A stretch of 64,000 nucleotides of DNA, taken from the NCBI GenBank assembly GCA_019638495.1, contig JAHBTQ010000001.1:124001-188000 (forward strand). The letters are read 5' to 3'. Below, piece by piece: positions 17,530 through 26,400 of this stretch. The DNA comes from Taibaiella sp. GTDB lineage: Bacteria; Bacteroidota; Bacteroidia; Chitinophagales; Chitinophagaceae. A program made the position numbers and the translations under genes. The notes beneath the pieces are model-generated. The model was not told the DNA's origin and did no database searches. It worked only from the letters and a program-made list of their open reading frames with translations. The number at the start of each line of letters is the position of its first letter. Positions within the stretch are counted from its first letter, which is position 1.

Positions 17530-17890
17530 TCATCGGTGAGTCTCCTGCCCTTCCGCAGGGACTCGCTGATATCAGGGCCGGAGAGTCGAAGGCAATTCCA
17601 GGAAGCAAAAAATTCTATAACACTCCCGTTCCGTCTTATCACACTACGAAAATCGCACTGCCATAAAAAGTTGTTTTGCTCACTTGATGAATGTAAACGA
17701 AATTTGAGTAGCAAAGCAAAAAATGCATTGCAGAGAAGAAAAAGGATGGAATGGAAAGGGTTCCGCTTCCGTATCAAAGCAACAGGAAGCAAAACCGGCA
17801 AAAGCACCCTAAACCCGCCACAGGCCCGCATTTGCACAACTTCCCGAAAGCAGAAACAACCGGAAATGACCGGAAGTAAATCGGAAGTAA
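17530..17890. repeat. Remnant copy 1 of a repeated element related to the HTH gene at 53500-54294
   Basis: About 360 bp align by eye with 18133-18497. Near the left side, 17660-17683 resembles the sequence upstream of the HTH gene (54336-54359, other strand). At the right end, 17860-17887 matches the region encoding the C-terminal tail of that gene (53601-53628, other strand) with five mismatches in 28. The HTH-coding middle is absent. An open frame of 123 codons passes through it but has no family features. Confidence 0.6.
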
Positions 17891-17932
17891 TACCCAACAG
17901 ACACTAAAAGGCGACATCACACTTACGGGGTC

Positions 17933-18102
17933 AACTCCGGTAGGAGTTAAAGGTCTGTAGAGAACTGCGACCGACACACAAATGCTCCGTCGGAGCATAA
18001 CTATGACCTTTGGGTTATCCAAACACGTGATTTGTTTTGCTCCTATGGAGCAAGTCCCCAAAACCGCCTCCAATGCTACAGACCTTAGCCTCCTATGGAG
18101 GC
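17933..18102. repeat. MITE-like palindromic element with internal hairpins
   Basis: About 170 bp are bounded by AACTCCggtaGGAGTT (17933-17948) and GCCTCCtatGGAGGC (18088-18102). An 11-bp inverted repeat lies just inside the ends: AAGGTCTGTAG (17950-17960) and CTACAGACCTT (18076-18086). Two more hairpins lie within: ATGCTCCG-T-CGGAGCAT (17982-17998) and TTGCTCC-tat-GGAGCAA (18038-18054). There is no coding capacity. It lies between the two HTH-gene remnants. Confidence 0.65.
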
Positions 18103-18132
18103 ACCTCAAAAAAGATACGCAATACACCATAC

Positions 18133-18497
18133 CGCTGTCGGCGCGTCTCATGCCCTTCCGCACGGGCTCACCGAAATTAGGGCTGTATGTCTGAGGCAAA
18201 TTCCCGACTCAAAGAACTTTCTATCACACTCCCGCTCCGTCTTATGACACCCACAAAAACGCACTATCATAAAAACTTGTTTTGTCCGTTTGCGGAATGC
18301 GTGCGAAATTTAATGTGGCTGGGCAAAAAATGACTCGCAGGGAAAGTAACAGGTGAAATGTATAAAGCTGCTGCTTCCGTATCAAAGCAACCGGAAGCAA
18401 AACCGGCAAAAGCACCCTAAACCCGTCACAGACATGCATTTTCGACACTTCCGGTCACAAAAGCAACCGGAAATAGTCGGAAGCAAATCGGAAGCAG
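18133..18497. repeat. Remnant copy 2 of a repeated element related to the HTH gene at 53500-54294
   Basis: It parallels 17530-17890 in order and length. 18266-18289 matches 54336-54359 (other strand) at 21 of 24 positions. 18467-18494 matches 53601-53628 (other strand) at 27 of 28. The about 78 bp ahead of that right end also resemble the tail-coding DNA of the HTH gene. The DNA-binding part of the gene is missing. Confidence 0.65.
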
Positions 18498-18542
18498 AGG
18501 CAGTAAAAACGGAAGTGGTGAGGTACAAACAAATGGAAGGAT

Positions 18543-18776
18543 ATGCAGCAATTGACAATCAATGTTCCCGATGATAAGGTTCAATTTTTCAGGGAATTAG
18601 TGGGGAACCTGGGGTTTACGATAGTGAAAACATCGTTAGAGTTTTCGCTCAATGAGGAACAGATAGCGCTCGTCAATGCTGAACAGGAGAAGATAACAAG
18701 AGAGCCTGACAACTTTATCGACTGGGAGGCAGCACGCAAGCTACTGTCACATAATACCAACCGGAAGCAGAAGTAA
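18543..18776 (+). CDS. Small antitoxin-like protein, orphan
   Basis: The 77-residue protein begins MQQLTINVPDDKVQFFRELVGNLGF, which resembles short Bacteroidota proteins with an N-terminal strand of ribbon-helix-helix/RelB-like antitoxins; no toxin gene follows. The central part is acidic (SLNEEQIALVNAEQEKITREPDNFIDWEAARKLL). The last residues (NTNRKQK) are encoded by DNA resembling the CCGGAAGCA repeat of the surrounding remnants, so the 3' end may be repeat-derived. The start is the ATG at 18543. The function is a guess from overall resemblance only. Confidence 0.5.
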   Translation: MQQLTINVPDDKVQFFRELVGNLGFTIVKTSLEFSLNEEQIALVNAEQEKITREPDNFIDWEAARKLLSHNTNRKQK

Positions 18777-18837
18777 CTAAAGCTCCTGAAACACGGCGCT
18801 GCATTGCATTTGATCCACTTCCGAGTGGCAGATAGTA

Positions 18838-18865
18838 CCGGAAATAGTCGGAAGTAAATCGGAAG
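18838..18865. repeat. Third, end-only copy of the HTH-gene tail repeat
   Basis: The 28 bp match 18467-18494 with a single difference and 53601-53628 (other strand) with two. Only the right end is present. It lies between the antitoxin-like gene and corA. Confidence 0.6.
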
Positions 18866-18889
18866 GGGAGGGAGGAAACCGATAGGCGC

Positions 18890-19837
18890 CTATATCCACT
18901 TCTTCATCTTAAACAACAACAGCGTCAGTAGCGAAGACGCCACTATCAGCCCCAGTGCCATTGGATAACCATAATGGGAATTGAGCTCCGGCATAAAGCG
19001 GAAGTTCATCCCGTAGATGCTGGCTATGAGTGTAGGTGGCATAAACACTACCGCCACAATGGTGAATATCTTGGTCGTTTTATTCTGGTCTATGTCTATA
19101 AGACCCAGTACAGTATTCTGCAGAAACTCAAGGCGCATGAAGATGAAGGAAGTATACTCCAGCATGGAGTTGATGTCCTTTATCAATATGCGGAAGCGTT
19201 GTTTGTTCTCAAACACGTCGCACTTCAGCAGGGCAGATACCACGCGCTGCTTATCTATAAAGCTGTCGCGCGACATGGTGGTGGCCTCCTGGTACTCGCT
19301 TATCTTATACAACATCTGCTCCTTATTCACAGAGTGATCTATAGAAAGCGTTCTGCTTATCGTGGCTATCTCGCGTGCCAGGTTTTCTATAAAATCAGAG
19401 TCTACATCTACCTTGGTTTCCAGTATACCCTCCAGCACATCACTACCGCTCTGAAATGCTTTCTTATTGCGGTACATCTTCTTTATCGTCTCGTCGAATG
19501 ACGTCAGTTCGGCGCTGCGCTCAGATATCAGGGCATTGTCCAGGAGGTACAGGGAAACGGGGGTGCTCTCAAAATTGCCATGACTCATTGTGATGAAGTT
19601 GGCGCTGATAAAGGCCATATCATCAGACTCATAGAATCGTGCGTTATGCTCCAGTAGATTTTCGGCCTGCAGTTGCTTCGAGTCAAAGTTGAACGCACGC
19701 TCTATACTCAGCATCTCATCGTCCGATACGCGCATCAGGTCTATCCAGAATATCTTTTCCGTTGCTATCCTCTCAAGGTGCTCCTTACCCTCCGCTTTCA
19801 GCAACTCACCTTGTTCGTAGTAGTATATTGAAACCAT
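18890..19837 (-). CDS. corA: CorA-family magnesium/cobalt transporter
   Basis: The 315-residue protein has a long cytoplasmic N-terminal part with coiled helices and two C-terminal membrane segments. The signature YGMNF (about residue 278) sits at the end of the first membrane helix (IFTIVAVVFMPPTLIASIYGMNF), followed by the periplasmic loop RFMPELNSHYGYP and the second helix ending in the basic KMKKWI. It should form a pentameric Mg2+ channel in the inner membrane. It marks the right border of the accessory island. Confidence 0.92.
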   Translation of the reverse strand: MVSIYYYEQGELLKAEGKEHLERIATEKIFWIDLMRVSDDEMLSIERAFNFDSKQLQAENLLEHNARFYESDDMAFISANFITMSHGNFESTPVSLYLLDNALISERSAELTSFDETIKKMYRNKKAFQSGSDVLEGILETKVDVDSDFIENLAREIATISRTLSIDHSVNKEQMLYKISEYQEATTMSRDSFIDKQRVVSALLKCDVFENKQRFRILIKDINSMLEYTSFIFMRLEFLQNTVLGLIDIDQNKTTKIFTIVAVVFMPPTLIASIYGMNFRFMPELNSHYGYPMALGLIVASSLLTLLLFKMKKWI

Positions 19838-19960
19838 TTACACCCCGCCGTTTGCTCAAAAATATACAAATACCGCCTTGTAGTGTGTTATTAAAATGGT
19901 CACATCAGCAGTGCCATCTGTACATTGAAACTATGTGAATTTGCAAATGGCAGGCGGACA

Positions 19961-19998
19961 TTGGCAAATTATCGAATTGTCGAATTGTCAAATTCGCC
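19961..19998. repeat. Short AATTGTC tandem repeat
   Basis: The run TTGGCAAATTATCGAATTGT continues with two further AATTGTC/AAATTC units. The reverse complement of the same pattern occurs at 50838-50878. It lies between corA and the MORN gene. Confidence 0.5.
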
Positions 19999-20816
19999 TA
20001 GTGTATCCCGGGATACTTTTCTTTGGGCTTGTCATCTTCAAACTTGCCCTGGTATATCAACTTGCCCTTCTTATTGTAGCACCGTCCTATACCGTTCTTA
20101 GCACCTTCCTTCCATTGGCCCATATACTTTTTGCATCGTGGGCAGTAGCGTATGGTCACTGAGTTTTTCGGGGAGGTTACAAAGTAGTTGCCGTAACCAC
20201 TCTTCACATCGTCCACAAACTGGCCATCGTATTTGTCGCCATTACGCCATGTGAAGACTCCACTACCTTGTTTTTTATCATTCTTCCACGTACCCTCATA
20301 CCGCGCACCATTTTCATAATAGTACACCCCCTTGCCACTACGCATATTTCTGTCAAAATGCCCTATGTATTTGTCACCGTTAGACCAGCTATATGTCCCC
20401 TCTCCTGTGCGCAATCCCTTAGAGTAGTGTCCATCATACTTTTCACCGTTTATCCATACACACACCCCTTCACCTTCCATCAGGTTATCCTTAAAGTTGC
20501 CTTCGTAAACGTCTCCGTTCTTCCATATGAATTTACCATGTCCGTTCTGCACGCCATCCTTCCAGTCGCCCTCATAGCGGTTACTATCGGCATAGTACAT
20601 GGTGCCTATGCCATACATGGTGTCATCCAGAAAGCCGCCTACGTATCTGTCTCCACTTGGCCATATAATACTACCCTGCCCCGACTTTTTACCATTAGAG
20701 CGCTCGCCGGTATAGTTGTAAACACCATATTGAAGCGGCGGCACATCCTGCGCCATCGCAACAGACGTCAAACCAAACACAAACAAGAAAAGCTGTAAAG
20801 AGAAGAAACGGGTCAT
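19998..20816 (-). CDS. Secreted MORN-repeat protein
   Basis: The 272-residue protein has a signal peptide ending near SVAMAQ. About nine MORN repeats follow, each close to the pattern NGD.Y.G.F.....GKG.Y.W (for example NGDVYEGNFKDNLMEGEGVCVWI and NGDKYIGHFDRNMRSGKGVYYYE). Near the C-terminus there is a pair of cysteines (CPRCKKYMGQW) and a last repeat, GKLIYQGKF. MORN repeats form elongated beta structures used in protein or lipid contacts. The partner is unknown. No T9SS or lipoprotein signal is seen, so it is probably periplasmic. Confidence 0.85.
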   Translation of the reverse strand: MTRFFSLQLFLFVFGLTSVAMAQDVPPLQYGVYNYTGERSNGKKSGQGSIIWPSGDRYVGGFLDDTMYGIGTMYYADSNRYEGDWKDGVQNGHGKFIWKNGDVYEGNFKDNLMEGEGVCVWINGEKYDGHYSKGLRTGEGTYSWSNGDKYIGHFDRNMRSGKGVYYYENGARYEGTWKNDKKQGSGVFTWRNGDKYDGQFVDDVKSGYGNYFVTSPKNSVTIRYCPRCKKYMGQWKEGAKNGIGRCYNKKGKLIYQGKFEDDKPKEKYPGIH

Positions 20817-20965
20817 GCAGATACCGGTAGTTACGTACGTTAACGGGTAAAGTTAATCAAATTGGAAAAAGGACGCCACATTCCCTACGTTAATATTGGG
20901 AAATTCCCGAAGGCTGTTTAGTCATTGGTCGCCGATCGCCGCCCTCCTGTGGGACGAATTTTCCG

Positions 20966-20973
20966 TACCTTTG
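20966..20973 (+). promoter_or_regulatory. -7 promoter box of the thiolase gene
   Basis: TACCTTTG matches TAnnTTTG and lies 24 nt before the ATG at 20998. Confidence 0.45.
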
Positions 20974-20997
20974 CACCACTTTTCAAAAACCATCGGA

Positions 20998-22179
20998 ATG
21001 AAAAAAGAAGTTTATATCATAGCAGCCGTCCGTACCCCTATGGGTAGCTGGGGCGGTGCCCTTAAAGATTTTTCAGCAACCAAGCTGGGAGCTATCGCTA
21101 TCAAAGGTGCGCTGGAGCGTGCCGGCGTAGCAGCTTCTGAGGTAAATGAAGTGCTTATGGGCTCTGTGCTCCAGGCCAATCTGGGCCAGGCACCTGCCCG
21201 CCAGGCTGCCCGTTTTGCCGGCATACCTGACAATGTTCCTTGTACCACAGTTAATAAAGTGTGCGCCAGCGGCATGAAAGCCGTTATGCAGGGTGCACAG
21301 TCCATACTCCTTGGCGATGCCGATGTCGTTGTGGCTGGCGGCATGGAAAGCATGAGCAATGTGCCTTTCTACAACGAAAACCTTCGTTGGGGTAGCAAAT
21401 ACGGCAACGTAACCCTGATAGACGGTCTTGCAAAAGACGGCCTTACAGATGTATATCACAACTACGCAATGGGCAATGCTGCTGATATGTGCGCTAAAGA
21501 GTGCAACATCAGCCGCGAAGCACAGGACGAATTTGCCATCGAAAGCTACAAGCGCAGCCAGGCTGCCTGGGATGCCGGCAAGTTTGACAATGAGATCGTT
21601 CCGGTAGAGGTTCCCCAGAAAAAGGGCGACCCGATCAAGATATCAAAGGACGAAGATCCATGGAACGTGAAGTTCGACAAGATACCGGGTCTGCGCCCTG
21701 CATTCTCTAAGGAAGGTACGGTTACAGCCGCAAATGCCAGCACTATGAACGATGGCGCAGCAGCACTCGTACTGATGAGCAAAGAAAAGGCAGAAGCGCT
21801 TGGCCTGAAGCCGATAGCAAAGATCGTGGGCTATGCCGATGCTGAGCAGGCTCCAGAGTGGTTCACTACCTCACCGTCGCTGGCAGTACCTAAGGCAGTA
21901 GCAAAGGCTGGCCTGAAGATGGAAGACATCAGCTACTTCGAGCTTAATGAAGCATTCAGCGTAGTGGGTATCGTTAATAGCCAGAAAATGAACCTGGACC
22001 CATCAAAGGTGAACGTGAACGGCGGTGCGGTAGCACTGGGTCACCCACTGGGCTGCAGCGGTGCACGTATCCTCGCTACCCTTATCAGCGTGCTGAACCA
22101 GAACAATGCAAAGTATGGCGCTGCCGGCATTTGCAACGGTGGTGGCGGTGCAAGCGCTGTAGTTATCGAGCGTATGTAA
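20998..22179 (+). CDS. Acetyl-CoA C-acetyltransferase (thiolase)
   Basis: This 393-residue thiolase catalyses acetyl transfer between acyl-CoA and acetyl-CoA, either in acetoacetyl-CoA synthesis or in beta-oxidation. The nucleophilic Cys is in [16 protein letters not shown] (about 85-100). The catalytic His is in [20 protein letters not shown] (about 340-360). The C-terminal Cys is in [13 protein letters not shown]. The start is set at ATG 20998, since the family N-terminus is [18 protein letters not shown]; an upstream in-frame start at 20896 would add 34 unrelated residues. A terminator follows the stop. Confidence 0.95.
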   Translation: MKKEVYIIAAVRTPMGSWGGALKDFSATKLGAIAIKGALERAGVAASEVNEVLMGSVLQANLGQAPARQAARFAGIPDNVPCTTVNKVCASGMKAVMQGAQSILLGDADVVVAGGMESMSNVPFYNENLRWGSKYGNVTLIDGLAKDGLTDVYHNYAMGNAADMCAKECNISREAQDEFAIESYKRSQAAWDAGKFDNEIVPVEVPQKKGDPIKISKDEDPWNVKFDKIPGLRPAFSKEGTVTAANASTMNDGAAALVLMSKEKAEALGLKPIAKIVGYADAEQAPEWFTTSPSLAVPKAVAKAGLKMEDISYFELNEAFSVVGIVNSQKMNLDPSKVNVNGGAVALGHPLGCSGARILATLISVLNQNNAKYGAAGICNGGGGASAVVIERM

Positions 22180-22209
22180 TTGCTGACTACAATACTAATT
22201 ACAATATCG

Positions 22210-22247
22210 AAAAAAGCAGTGGTTCATCAGAGCCGCTGTTTTTTTTT
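22210..22247 (+). terminator. Terminator after the thiolase gene
   Basis: CAGTGG...CCGCTG forms a short stem with one G-T pair, flanked by an A-run and followed by nine T residues, 31 bp past the stop codon. Confidence 0.75.
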
Positions 22248-22286
22248 CAGTTATTTGAGATGAACAAATACCTGACTATCAAAACA

Positions 22287-22316
22287 AAGACCGCTGCCCA
22301 AACGAGCAGCGGTCTT
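22287..22316 (-). terminator. Terminator for the PorP/SprF and giant-protein operon
   Basis: AAGACCGCTGC (22287-22297) pairs perfectly with GCAGCGGTCTT (22306-22316), loop 8 nt. Read on the minus strand, the stem is followed by a T-rich tract, 27 bp past the PorP/SprF stop. It could also act as a back-up for the thiolase transcript. Confidence 0.7.
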
Positions 22317-22342
22317 CTATTTCTTAAGCCTGATAGTATTGT

Positions 22343-23410
22343 TTAGCGGAAGTTATATCCACTCACTTCTTCAAAGCGGGGACAGAACATCGGGTCGCGT
22401 GGATTCTTGCGGTGCTGATACAAACCTTTTACATAGATAGTGATCTCCGTGGCGCTGGCACCTGCTACGTTAGCACCAAGCGATGAGTTCGTTACGTCCT
22501 GCGAGAAGCCTATCGATACATCTTTATAGTCTACGCGTATCATTGGGATGAATGCATCGTTGTGGCGATAGAAAGCACCAAAGTTCAGCGCAAAGATGCT
22601 AGGCAGGCCCACCGGCACACTGCGCCAGGTAAGGAAGCCACCTAGAATGATCTCCTGGTATGGCTGCTGGAACGTATAGTTACCATGTAATGTCACACCA
22701 AATTGTTCGCTGAAGGAGGAGTGGAACCCGGCATTGAACTGCCATTTCATCGTCCTGCTCACAGGGTCTGCTTCCGTCACAAACTCGTTGGTAGGTGTAT
22801 TTATGTGGTAAGCGCTTACACCCAGGTAGTAGTTCACCTTGCCCTCCATATCCAGCGAGCTGTTCAGGCTCACACCGGCACCTACATCGTAGTGATTAAA
22901 CTTCTTGTAAGTCACATTTTCGCCCGATGAGTTTGACGCATTGAATTCGCCACCCACAAACTGGGAAGTGAAGGTCATCTTACTCTGGTCTACCGACATA
23001 GAGTTGTATCCACCCGTCAACCCCACCGAAAGGTAGGTGTGATACATATCGTCCAGCGCCTTATTGTAGGCAATTGACGGATATACCTGTGTTTTGGTCA
23101 TTGCAATCGACCCGGCCTTGTCAAAGTTAGCGGCCAGCCCAAAGCTCAGGTAGTCACTGATCTCACGGTTCACCAGTACGCGGGTCTCACCTGAAAGCAT
23201 TACCGTGCTATACGGCTTTGCCATCACCTGCGACCACTGGCTGCGATAGTCCATGCCAATTTTGTAGTCGCCTGTGAAGATGCCCGTCAGCGCCGGATTG
23301 CGCAACATGGCATTTTCATAAAACTGCGAAAAGTGAATATCCTGGGCGCCTGCCTGGAGACCAGCTCCAAGCAACACACCTGTCAAGACCTTACTGAATA
23401 TCCGCCTCAT
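22343..23410 (-). CDS. PorP/SprF-family type IX secretion membrane protein
   Basis: The 355-residue protein has a signal peptide (MRRIFSKVLTGVLLGAGLQAGAQ) and the family start QDIHFSQFYENAMLRNPALTGIFTGDYKIGMDYRSQW. The rest alternates beta strands of an outer-membrane barrel. PorP/SprF proteins accompany large gliding or adhesin substrates and are needed for their surface display. This gene lies 25 bp downstream of the giant Ig-repeat gene in the same direction, which is exactly that pairing. The ATG at 23410 is preferred over an in-frame TTG at 23434. Confidence 0.92.
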   Translation of the reverse strand: MRRIFSKVLTGVLLGAGLQAGAQDIHFSQFYENAMLRNPALTGIFTGDYKIGMDYRSQWSQVMAKPYSTVMLSGETRVLVNREISDYLSFGLAANFDKAGSIAMTKTQVYPSIAYNKALDDMYHTYLSVGLTGGYNSMSVDQSKMTFTSQFVGGEFNASNSSGENVTYKKFNHYDVGAGVSLNSSLDMEGKVNYYLGVSAYHINTPTNEFVTEADPVSRTMKWQFNAGFHSSFSEQFGVTLHGNYTFQQPYQEIILGGFLTWRSVPVGLPSIFALNFGAFYRHNDAFIPMIRVDYKDVSIGFSQDVTNSSLGANVAGASATEITIYVKGLYQHRKNPRDPMFCPRFEEVSGYNFR

Positions 23411-23435
23411 TCTATATCTTTTAGAAATGTTCAAA

Positions 23436-26400
23436 TTACCTTACGATTGAAATGTCACCCTTATACTTAAACTCCTCACCCAGGTTACAGGTCGCCTCTA
23501 CCACATACACAAAAACATCCGGAGGAAGCACTACACCTTTGTACTGACCGTCCCATCCTGCTGCGGCATCATTTGCCTGGATGTTGTAACGCTCATACAC
23601 CAGCTCACCCCAACGGTTGTAGATGAGGAACTTAGTGATCTTAGAGATACCCTTAGCACTCACATAGAACCTGTCGTTCAGTCCGTCACCGTTCGGCGTA
23701 AATGTGTTCGGGATAAACACCTGCGCCTCTTCGCAACCCACAGTCAGCGTCATAGTAGCGCTGCTCGTACATCCGTATTGCGATGTTGCAGTAAACGTAT
23801 AGGTTGTTGTAACCGTCGGTATGGCTATCGTTGAGTAGCACGTATCGCAGGATAAGTACCCCGTACTGCTCCATGCATAGCTACTGATGATCATCTCATT
23901 CTCAATGCTACCCGTCAGTGTCACCTGTGTGCCTGTAGCCACATTCTTGTCACCCGGCACCAACTTGATCTGAGGCCTGTCTGCTACTACCACCGTAGTG
24001 TAGAGCGTATCCGGCCAGCAAACGTTTGGTGTCACCGCCACTGCATACGTGGTTGTATTCTCCGGAGAAACGATGATACTTGGATTGTATTTCAGCGATT
24101 CCGGTACTGAGTTCAGCCACAGATAATCGGAACGTGATCCATCAGGGTTGAAACTGATTACAGTGAGCTTTGCTTCATCTCCACGGCATATCACCGTATC
24201 ACGGCTTATGCTGTTAAACGAGCTATCCAGCACAGTTACCGGTATGCGCAGCGAGTCCATACAACCAAACGGTGTAATACCTGTTACACGGTACACAAGG
24301 TTTGTTGTGTTTGAGAATATCGGGTCTGCACAAGTGTCGCAGGATATGAACGCATTCGGGAACCATGCAAACCTGGTTGGGTAAGCAGAAGTGGCCAACG
24401 CATCTACCGCGTGTAGCTGTGTCGTGCTTCCATTACAAACAATGGCTGGCGTAGGAGATACATTGATTACCGGTAGCGGCAATACTGTAACTGTAAACGT
24501 CAACGAATCACGGCAACCAAGTGAGTCCACAGCTACCATTACGTATGGGTTAGCGCCCACCGGAGGACATGCTGTGGTTGTATCACAGATCGTACAAGAC
24601 AGACCTGTAGCTGGCTTCCAACTGAAGAATGTACCCTGGCGTCCCGTTGCTATGAGAACCGAACAATCGCCAAGACATATGCTATCACGTCCTGTCACCG
24701 CAATATTATTGAGGAAGGAGTCTATCAGCACCGTTACAGTTGTGGTATCCTTACAGCCATAAGCCGATGTACCTATTACCGTGTACGTTGTTGTTATCGT
24801 CGGGTTGGCCACGGCCGTCGCTCCGTCAGGAGGTAATGGTGATATTCCGGTTGAAGGAGACCATGAGTAGGTGCTTGCACCCGTTGCAGTAAGCGTAGTT
24901 GACGCATGCTTACAAATAATAGATGGCGCATTCACGGTCACTACCGGCAACGGCCTGATGTTGACCATTGCAGTTACATAGCATGATGTGATCAGTCGGT
25001 AACTGATGATCGCAGTACCCGGACTCACACCTGTAATAAGACCGGTAGTCTCGTCTATGGTTGCTATCAGCGTATCGCTTACACTCCACTTACCTCCCGC
25101 TGTCGGATTGGTTGCAATGGTTGTGTACGTTTCGCAGATATCAGGCAGCACTGTAATAGTACCCGGCAGCGGATGAACCGTTACCTGGCGCGTTGCGAAG
25201 CAACCCGTAGAGAAGATGTAGGTCACAGTTGTGGTGCCTGCAGTCAATCCGGTAAACACGCCGGTTGTAGTATCTATGCTACCCACAGATGGATTGCTTG
25301 AATACCACTCACCAACGATTGGTGGCGTCAGCGGTGCAGAGTTGAAGTGAATTGTGTCGCCCTCGCATACCGTATCCTTGCCCAGGATCGGGTTCGGATT
25401 CGGATCAATGCTTATCTCCTTTATGCTCTGGCATCCTGTAGGCAATTGGTAAGTCACGTTTACAAGACCGATGGTCACACCGGTTACCCGCGCGGTATCA
25501 AGGGTTGCACTCACAATTGTTATGGTCGCTGAACCTGGCGATGATACCGCAGGGCTCAGGAACCACGTACCTCCCGGAGGCGCAGACGATACCAGGATCG
25601 AGTTAGTCACACACACATGGTCTGGTCCTACGATAGGCGTAGGTAGCGGATTCACGGTAATTACCCTTGTTATCTCGCATCCTGTGCTTAGCAGCTTATA
25701 GGTCACCACTGTAGTACCTGCAGACAGACCCACAAGGCGTCCCGTAGTACCATCTATTGAGCCAACTGCAGGAACACTGCTGCTCCATGTGCCACCACCC
25801 GGCGTGCTTGCAAGAGTAATTGTGTCATTAACACAGACTGCCCCCGGTCCGGTGATCGCAGTCGGCAGCGGGTTCACCGTTACCTGTACAAATGTGTCAC
25901 AACCCGTTGGCAATGTATACGTAATGAAGTCCGTACCTACCCCCACACCGGTATAGGTTCCGGTAAAAGGATTGACCGTGACGATGGTTGTACTTACCGT
26001 ACTCCAGATACCTCCAGGGAACGGCGGATTAAACAAGGTTGCAGAGCTACCAATACACACAGCCCTTGGTCCCACTATGGTGGTAGCAGTAGGTACAGGG
26101 TTTACTGTTACAACAGTCTTGGCGAAACACCCTGTTGGCAGTATATAATATATAGTGTCTGTTCCGGTGTTAATGCCTATGGTCTGTCCCGTAGGCATAA
26201 ATATGAATGCCACTGATGGGTCTATGCTGCTCCAGGTACCTCCCGGAGTAGCGCTTGTCAGAACCACGGTATCACCCTTACAGAAAGACAATGGACCACC
26301 TATTGGCGCCGGGTTCGGATTTACTGTAAACTGCACCACTCTTGGGCAGCTAGATGGTAGCGTATAAGTAATAAAGGCCACGCCCGGGCTCACACCCAGA

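Noticed and set aside
17496..18199. Several open frames of 123-141 codons in the repeat region
   Set aside because: They run through diverged repeat copies on both strands, and their sequences follow the repeats rather than any protein pattern.
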